This document shows, piece by piece, positions 6,261-10,515 of a DNA stretch of 10,515 nt; position 1 is the stretch's first letter, and every line of letters begins with the position of its first letter. The notes beneath the pieces are model-generated. The model searched no databases. It was given only the letters and a program-made list of their open reading frames with translations, and was not told the origin of the DNA. A program made the position numbers and the translations under genes. Source of the DNA: Bacteroidales bacterium (lineage in GTDB: Bacteria; Bacteroidota; Bacteroidia; Bacteroidales; F082); assembly GCA_020853175.1 (NCBI GenBank), contig JADYZK010000409.1, forward strand, positions 1-10,515, given 5' to 3'.

Positions 6261-8188
6261 CCATTTTCTGGCTTTTGGTGCTTTTCTTTTTTGCAGCTCC
6301 ACTTGGCGCTCAAAACATGGATGAATTGTACAGTCGTCATCCAAAAGCACGTAAAATGTACCTTCAAGCTGAAGCAGCCTTTTATAAAGGCGAACACAAT
6401 GAAGCGGTGGAGGCAGTCAACAAAGCACTGAAATATGATTCTAATTTTATTGAAGCATGGCTTCTAAAAGCTGAATTGTCTGTTCAGGAAAAGCAATTGG
6501 ACGCAGCTGTTGCAGCTTATCAAAAAGTGCTCGAAATTGACGCAAAATATTTTCTTCCGGTTTATAACTTGCTGGGAGAATTGTATTTAAGTCAAGGGAA
6601 ATATTTTGAGGCTGCACAAAAATTCTCTAATTATCTTGATCAATCTGCTGACGGTACGCGTAATGTAATGGTTCAAGCCCTTTTGAAAAGAGCGCTTTTT
6701 GCAGATAGCCTGACAAAAAATCCCTCTGCTATCGCCATCCTTTTTGCCAACGATGGCATCAATACCGAAGCTGATGAGTACATCAACTTCATCCGATTGG
6801 ATGGAAAACAATTGTTATTTACCCTAAAGAAAAATGAAGGCGCAGAAAACAATCCTCAGCGAAAGCGCGAAAGGTTTTATCAAAGCAATTGGTTAGATGG
6901 CCAATGGACGAACGTTGCTCCATTTTTGGTAGAAGGCACAAAAGGCGATCATGGCGCATTAACCTTTACTGCCGATGGCAGATTGCTTTTGTTTGCGGGC
7001 TGTGGCTGGGAACAGGGAAGCGGCAGTTGCGATCTCTACCAATCACGAATACGAAATGGGCAATGGGCATCACCACAATCTTTGGGAAGCAGCGTAAACA
7101 ATGAGGCTTGGGATTCGCAACCCACCATTACACCCGATGGAAAAGAGGTGTATTTCGCCAGCAACCGAAAAGGCGGGTTTGGGGGGTCTGACTTGTACAA
7201 ATCCGTAAAATTGTCCAACGGCGAGTGGAGTAAGGCCATCAACCTTGGCAGTACTTTTAACACCAATGGAAATGAAATGTCGCCATTTATCCATCCCGAT
7301 GGAAAAACAATTTACTTTTCATCCAATGGATTCAACGAAACGCTTGGAGGCAGTGATATTTATTTCAGTCGTTTGGACGCGGGTGGTCGTTGGTCGAAAC
7401 CCATCAATGTCGGTTTTCCTGTCAATAGCCTTTACGATGATGTAAATGTGGTAATAGATGCTTCAGGGCAAACGGCTTACGTGTCTTCAAACAAAAAAGA
7501 GGAAGGCAAAGATTTTGATATTTTCTCGTTTTTATTGCATCGGGATGTTCGACCGGAAGCTGTTGCCTATTTGCGCGGACGGGTGGTGGATGCCGAAAGC
7601 CTGAAGCCTTTGGAAGCAACTTTTCGTTTGGTTCAACTCGATGATGGCAATGAATTGTATAAAGACACCACCGATAGTGATGGCGTTTTTTTGGTTTCTT
7701 TGGCTTCGCGAAAAGCTTATGCGCTTCACGTTGAAAAAAAAGAGTATCTGCTGTTTTCGGCGCATTATAGGTTGGACAGCCTCACTTCCGAAACTTCCAA
7801 TACATTGGAAATTGCGCTTCATCAAATCAAAAACGGAACGAGCACGGTGTTGAATAACATATTTTTTGAAACAAACGAAGCCACTTTACAACCTGCTTCG
7901 GAAGAAGAACTCTCGGTTTTGTTTCGTTTTTTGAAGCTGAATCCACAACTTTCTGTCGAAATTTCAGGCCATACCGATTCCACAGGGAATGAATCGTTGA
8001 ACCAGAAATTATCCCTTCTCAGGGCACAAGTGGTTAAAGATTTTCTTGTAAAGAGTGGAATACTATCTGAAAAAATTCATGTAAAAGGGGAGGGTTCAGC
8101 ACTTCCGGTGGCCACCAACACCACCGAAGAAGGCAAAGCTTTGAACCGTCGTACGGAAATGAAAATTATTGATGACGGCAGGAAATAA
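6215..8188 (+). CDS. PorE-like OmpA-family protein (TPR, PD40 propeller, regulatory-like domain, OmpA domain)
   Basis: About 657 residues from ATG 6215, chosen because it gives a signal peptide (MAHQPAKSQIHAYP, then a hydrophobic stretch to AAPLGA, cleavage near residue 32); in-frame ATGs at 6155 and 6182 give long polar leaders. TPR-type helices cover about 45-145 (AFYKGEHNEAVEAVNKALK, AVAAYQKVLEID, LYLSQGKYFEAAQKF). PD40-like blades cover about 175-440, for example DGKEVYFASN and DGKTIYFSSN with GGSD. A carboxypeptidase-regulatory-like domain follows (LRGRVVD onward, about 452-535), then an OmpA-like peptidoglycan-binding domain (about 547-655) with GHTDSTG and LLRA; Asp588 and Arg603 have the spacing of the diaminopimelate-binding pair in OmpA. 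This order is that of PorE (PG1058), a periplasmic T9SS component of Porphyromonas gingivalis. Paralogues with this architecture exist, so orthology is not proven. No lipobox cysteine is seen. It overlaps queE by 46 bases. Confidence 0.88.
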   Translation: MAHQPAKSQIHAYPLAIFWLLVLFFFAAPLGAQNMDELYSRHPKARKMYLQAEAAFYKGEHNEAVEAVNKALKYDSNFIEAWLLKAELSVQEKQLDAAVAAYQKVLEIDAKYFLPVYNLLGELYLSQGKYFEAAQKFSNYLDQSADGTRNVMVQALLKRALFADSLTKNPSAIAILFANDGINTEADEYINFIRLDGKQLLFTLKKNEGAENNPQRKRERFYQSNWLDGQWTNVAPFLVEGTKGDHGALTFTADGRLLLFAGCGWEQGSGSCDLYQSRIRNGQWASPQSLGSSVNNEAWDSQPTITPDGKEVYFASNRKGGFGGSDLYKSVKLSNGEWSKAINLGSTFNTNGNEMSPFIHPDGKTIYFSSNGFNETLGGSDIYFSRLDAGGRWSKPINVGFPVNSLYDDVNVVIDASGQTAYVSSNKKEEGKDFDIFSFLLHRDVRPEAVAYLRGRVVDAESLKPLEATFRLVQLDDGNELYKDTTDSDGVFLVSLASRKAYALHVEKKEYLLFSAHYRLDSLTSETSNTLEIALHQIKNGTSTVLNNIFFETNEATLQPASEEELSVLFRFLKLNPQLSVEISGHTDSTGNESLNQKLSLLRAQVVKDFLVKSGILSEKIHVKGEGSALPVATNTTEEGKALNRRTEMKIIDDGRK

Positions 8189-8203
8189 ATATTTTAACTT
8201 ATT

Positions 8204-9448
8204 TTATATCAAGTTTTTAAGTCTGAAAGTGAAGCTCAAGTACTGGCCTTCGCGGAGCACAACCACTTGAAGCACTTGTGAAGTTTCAGAGCGAAAAATT
8301 CCTTGTATCTCTTCCAGATTAAGCTGTCCTGCTCCCTTTCCGTTGATGGCAACAATTACGTCGTCGAGTTGAAAACCATTTTCATCGGCTGCCGACCCTT
8401 CAATGACATGCACCACACGAAAGGTTTTAAACTGCGACCCTTCGGCCACCAAATCGAGGCCACTTTTGTTGTGGCTAAAGCCACGCCGGTAGTGACTATT
8501 TTTTTTCAAATAGAGTTTTTCCGATTGATAATCGAAAATCAACGTGAAGCGGCTCAACAGCTCGCCACCTATTGATCCCAGTCGGTCAGAAACTGCTTTT
8601 ACTGACGGCTGCATAGGTGAATCATAAGAAACCAAGGCGTTTTTGAAAGTGAATTTCCCCAGAGAAAACAGTTTTATGCGTCCCATTTCTCCATCTATTG
8701 GACCGGAAAGTCCCCAACCGACAATGGTAGGTAAGGTTTTTTCTGGAATTCGAATGCTGTTGGAGCTGTCGGCCTCAAGCAACAAGCTGTGACTGGCACC
8801 GGTATCAATCAAAAAACGACCTGAAATTTGGCTTCCATCGCTTTGCGTGATGGAGGCTTTTAGATAGGGGCGTCCTCCGACAAGTTGAATAGGAAACATA
8901 CTAAAACGACGTGGTGGTTCAAAATTTTCGCTTTCATAGACAGTTATTTTTCTGGTGATGTAATCAATCTTGACCACAAAATGATTGAAAAAATCGTACC
9001 CTAAAATCCCATGAACTTCTTGTCCAATGTGGCTGCGAAGATTCAGATAATCTTTGCCCAAAACAATGAGCGTTTGTCCGCGACCGGTGATTCCAGGAAG
9101 TTGCAGCTTGACACTGCTGGCCACATAAGCTTCAATTTCGCCCGCGGAACCTAATCCATTTATTTTCACCGTTCGGTTGTAGGCCACATCCAAATGATGA
9201 TCGTTGCCTTCGGTCAACAAGGTAGTGCGTACCCCTGTGTCGAGAATAAATTTCATAGGAACGCTGTCGTTCATCAGCACCGGCACAATCAAAAGGTTAT
9301 TGATGTATTCAAAAGGGAACACCGATTTTTTTTCAGCGCCATCTATCATATAGCCAATAAATTGACTTTGTGCCGCAAATCCTGGTAGCAAACAAAAAAA
9401 CAGCACTATGACTTTATGAATGTGTGTTTTGGAAAATAGTGTAAGCAT
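8204..9448 (-). CDS. Secreted retropepsin-like aspartyl protease family protein with a PDZ domain
   Basis: A 414-residue protein. A signal peptide (core VIVLFFCLLPGFAA, cleavage near residue 26-28) is followed by two retropepsin-like halves. The first has FILDTGVRTTLL (Asp70) with HGILGYDFFNHFVVKIDY; the second has FLIDTGASHSLLL (Asp215) with IGGELLSRFTLIFDY. Retropepsins need two DTG/DSG aspartates at a dimer interface, and here both are in one chain, so an active monomer is possible. Position four after the first DTG is Val instead of the usual Ala or Ser. A C-terminal PDZ domain (about 328-410; VIEGSAADENGFQLDDVIVAINGK) probably binds peptide C-termini or regulates activity. Localisation is predicted to be periplasmic or cell-surface; there is no T9SS sorting domain. 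Substrate is unknown. It is convergent with the PorE-like gene (15 bases between stops) and has its own promoter. Confidence 0.88.
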   Translation of the reverse strand: MLTLFSKTHIHKVIVLFFCLLPGFAAQSQFIGYMIDGAEKKSVFPFEYINNLLIVPVLMNDSVPMKFILDTGVRTTLLTEGNDHHLDVAYNRTVKINGLGSAGEIEAYVASSVKLQLPGITGRGQTLIVLGKDYLNLRSHIGQEVHGILGYDFFNHFVVKIDYITRKITVYESENFEPPRRFSMFPIQLVGGRPYLKASITQSDGSQISGRFLIDTGASHSLLLEADSSNSIRIPEKTLPTIVGWGLSGPIDGEMGRIKLFSLGKFTFKNALVSYDSPMQPSVKAVSDRLGSIGGELLSRFTLIFDYQSEKLYLKKNSHYRRGFSHNKSGLDLVAEGSQFKTFRVVHVIEGSAADENGFQLDDVIVAINGKGAGQLNLEEIQGIFRSETSQVLQVVVLREGQYLSFTFRLKNLI

Positions 9449-9479
9449 CGTGTAAATTAATCTTCATTGGCCTTAATGA

Positions 9480-9512
9480 CAAATGTAAACCACTTTGGTT
9501 ACAAAAAATCAA
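9480..9512 (-). promoter_or_regulatory. Probable promoter for the aspartyl protease gene
   Basis: On the minus strand, TTG (9512-9510), a 22-base spacer, then TACATTTG (9487-9480), an exact TAnnTTTG match. The ATG is 31 bases downstream at 9448. Another upstream TTG would give only a 14-base spacer, so the 22-base option is preferred. Confidence 0.55.
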
Positions 9513-9517
9513 TTGTT

Positions 9518-9536
9518 GCTTAAATATTGTTTAAGC
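9518..9536. other. Perfect 7-bp inverted repeat upstream of the protease promoter
   Basis: GCTTAAA (9518-9524) and TTTAAGC (9530-9536) flank a five-base loop. It lies between the end of the TonB-C-domain gene and the -33 region of the next gene. In the minus-strand transcript it is not followed by a T-run, so it is a poor terminator; an operator or a chance AT-rich palindrome are alternatives. Confidence 0.35.
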
Positions 9537-9585
9537 TGCGTTGTAAAGGGTATAAAAAGGATGCGAATGTTGTTTTTCGATCTCC

Positions 9586-10017
9586 TTAAAATTCAATGGT
9601 GTAATTGTACACCACCGGTGGTTTGGATGTTTCACCCTTGTTGGTTTCCAGTTTTGTAGCTGCAACGGTAGTGATGGAATAATTTAAGGTAGCAGCAGTG
9701 GGCAATTTGAAATGGATGTTCGCTTTGGTGGTACTTCTTACCCTCACGCCCATGTTTTTTACTTTCTGATAACGCAACATCTTTACCACACGCGCAGCTT
9801 CTTCATCGCATCCATGACCGATGCCTTTAATAATTCTGGGCTGATGCACTATGCCATTGTCATCAATATCAAACTCAACAATCACAGTGCCTTCAACCTG
9901 AGCGTCTAAGGCTTCTTTTGGATATTTGAGGTTGTTGCTCAGAAACTCACTGTAAGCAGTTTTTCCTCCCGGATACTGTGGAAGGTTGAGGAATTTACGT
10001 TTTTTTGGATCGGACAT
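9586..10017 (-). CDS. Small soluble TonB C-terminal-domain protein
   Basis: A 143-residue protein from ATG 10017. The frame is open further to 10125, but that extension would run through a terminator hairpin and the probable promoter, so the MSDPKKRKFL start is preferred. Residues about 14-106 form a TonB_C domain: QYPGGKTAYSEFLSNNLKYPKEAL, VEGTVIVEFDIDDNGIV, PRIIKGIGHGCDEEAARVVKMLR and VRVRSTTKANIHFKLP are typical of Bacteroidota members. No signal peptide, transmembrane helix or Pro-rich linker is seen, so it is unlikely to be a working energy transducer TonB. It would be cytoplasmic unless exported by an unseen route. A tail of about 37 residues, rich in Thr and Lys and ending VVYNYTIEF, follows the domain. 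Role unknown; the domain call is firm. Confidence 0.83.
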   Translation of the reverse strand: MSDPKKRKFLNLPQYPGGKTAYSEFLSNNLKYPKEALDAQVEGTVIVEFDIDDNGIVHQPRIIKGIGHGCDEEAARVVKMLRYQKVKNMGVRVRSTTKANIHFKLPTAATLNYSITTVAATKLETNKGETSKPPVVYNYTIEF

Positions 10018-10035
10018 GAGGGTTGTATTTCTTTG

Positions 10036-10043
10036 CAAAAATA
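10036..10043 (-). promoter_or_regulatory. Candidate -7 element for the TonB-C-domain gene
   Basis: On the minus strand TATTTTTG matches TAnnTTTG, 18 bases before the ATG at 10017. No TTG is found at the usual upstream distance, only a T-rich stretch, so support is partial. Its place directly after the 10071-10107 terminator fits an independent transcription unit. Confidence 0.4.
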
Positions 10044-10070
10044 AGCAAACCCGCGATTGCGAGAAAAAAG

Positions 10071-10108
10071 AAAAGACCCCAATCAACCAATGTTGATGGG
10101 GTCTTTTT
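10071..10108 (-). terminator. Strong terminator after the rhodanese gene, possibly bidirectional
   Basis: AAAAGACCCCAATCAAC (10071-10087) and GTTGATGGGGTCTTTT (10092-10107) form a stem of about 16 pairs with one bulge and a CAAT loop. T-rich sequence flanks it in both directions, but only the minus-strand rhodanese gene (stop at 10133) leads into it here. It separates that gene from the TonB-C-domain gene. Confidence 0.85.
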
Positions 10109-10132
10109 AAAGAACCAAAATTCAAATGCGAA

Positions 10133-10515
10133 TTATTTTACAATTTCATTGTTGGCTGCTTTCCACTCGTTATAGCCTCCGTCGAAGACTTTTACTTTAG
10201 GATATCCAAGAACTGAAGTAAGAACAAAATACTCTTTGCTGGAACGCACGCCTGTTGAGCAATAAAGGATGATGGTTTTGTCTTTGGTGATTCCTTTTTC
10301 GGTCAACATTTTTTCAATTTCAGCTTTAGGTTTCAAAAGGTGCTTGGCATCAATCAAAGTGGTATGATCTAAGTTAATGGCGCCGGGCAAATGACCAGTG
10401 CTTTTGTTTTCAAGTCCTTTAAATTCGCCTACCTCGCGACTGTCAACCAACACCACATCTGCTTTGCCTTTGGCAGCTTTCACGTCGGCCATGCTCGCCA
10501 TAATGGCGTTGTTCA
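10133..10515 (-). CDS. Rhodanese / sulfurtransferase domain protein, C-terminal part (5' end outside window)
   Basis: A methionine at 10501 would give 122 residues, but the frame stays open through the window edge (NNAI precedes that Met), so the gene is probably cut. The visible domain runs from VVLVDSREVGEFKG through GHLPGAINLD to ILYCSTGVRSS and VFDGGYNEWKAA. The catalytic cysteine is in the loop CSTGVR, with the conserved Arg at the loop end; in this family it carries a persulfide in sulfur transfer. The long insert between the DSRE motif and the GHLPGAIN motif, the LLKPKAEIEKMLTEKGITKDKTI segment and the GYPKVKVFDGGYNEW ending resemble the second, catalytic domain of two-domain thiosulfate or 3-mercaptopyruvate sulfurtransferases (SseA type), so an N-terminal rhodanese domain may lie beyond the edge. 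A single-domain rhodanese is the alternative. Acceptor and pathway are unknown. Confidence 0.85.
   Translation of the reverse strand, partial: NNAIMASMADVKAAKGKADVVLVDSREVGEFKGLENKSTGHLPGAINLDHTTLIDAKHLLKPKAEIEKMLTEKGITKDKTIILYCSTGVRSSKEYFVLTSVLGYPKVKVFDGGYNEWKAANNEIVK

Noticed and set aside
8183..8204. AAATAA/TTATTT hairpin between the convergent PorE-like and protease genes as a bidirectional terminator
   Set aside because: The stem is only six A-T pairs with a long loop; in such AT-rich sequence it is likely to be chance.
10018..10125. N-terminal extension of the TonB-C-domain protein up to 10125
   Set aside because: It would translate the terminator hairpin and the candidate promoter, and the extra residues look like no signal peptide or known domain.

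Overview
The window is typical of Bacteroidota (Bacteroidetes) and holds mostly core genes. Evidence for the phylum: a BamA C-terminus followed by two tandem OmpH/Skp genes; a secreted protein with a type IX secretion (T9SS) type A sorting domain; an OmpA-family protein with TPR, PD40, regulatory-like and OmpA domains in the PorE order; a CX3CX2C-type QueE; and several promoters matching the phylum's TTG-N19-23-TAnnTTTG consensus. Genus or order cannot be fixed from the sequence alone.

Layout: (1) 1-1932, plus strand, envelope biogenesis: the 3' part of bamA, then two periplasmic Skp/OmpH-like chaperones, the second with its own promoter, closed by a strong hairpin terminator. (2) 2081-4355, plus strand: ffh (SRP GTPase) behind a canonical promoter, then folD seven bases downstream. 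The folD stop codon lies in the loop of a likely terminator. (3) 4390-8188, plus strand: a probable operon of a secreted beta-propeller-like T9SS cargo protein, queE (1-base overlap) and a PorE-like OmpA-family protein whose likely start lies inside the queE 3' end. (4) 8204-10515, minus strand, convergent with region 3: a secreted two-DTG retropepsin-like protein with a PDZ domain, a small soluble TonB-C-domain protein, and the C-terminal domain of a rhodanese running off the window edge. These three appear to be separate transcription units, with a strong hairpin terminator between the last two.

How the genes relate: much of the window concerns moving proteins out of the cytoplasm. Ffh serves the inner membrane, Skp/OmpH and BamA serve outer-membrane beta-barrel assembly, and the PorE-like protein with a CTD-bearing cargo gene concern T9SS. 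FolD (one-carbon metabolism) and QueE (queuosine synthesis) are housekeeping. No stretch over 300 bases lacks a gene; the longest gaps (about 110-180 bases) hold the promoters, terminators and hairpins listed. I found no tRNA, rRNA, CRISPR array, insertion sequence or phage gene, and no convincing new defence or mobile system.
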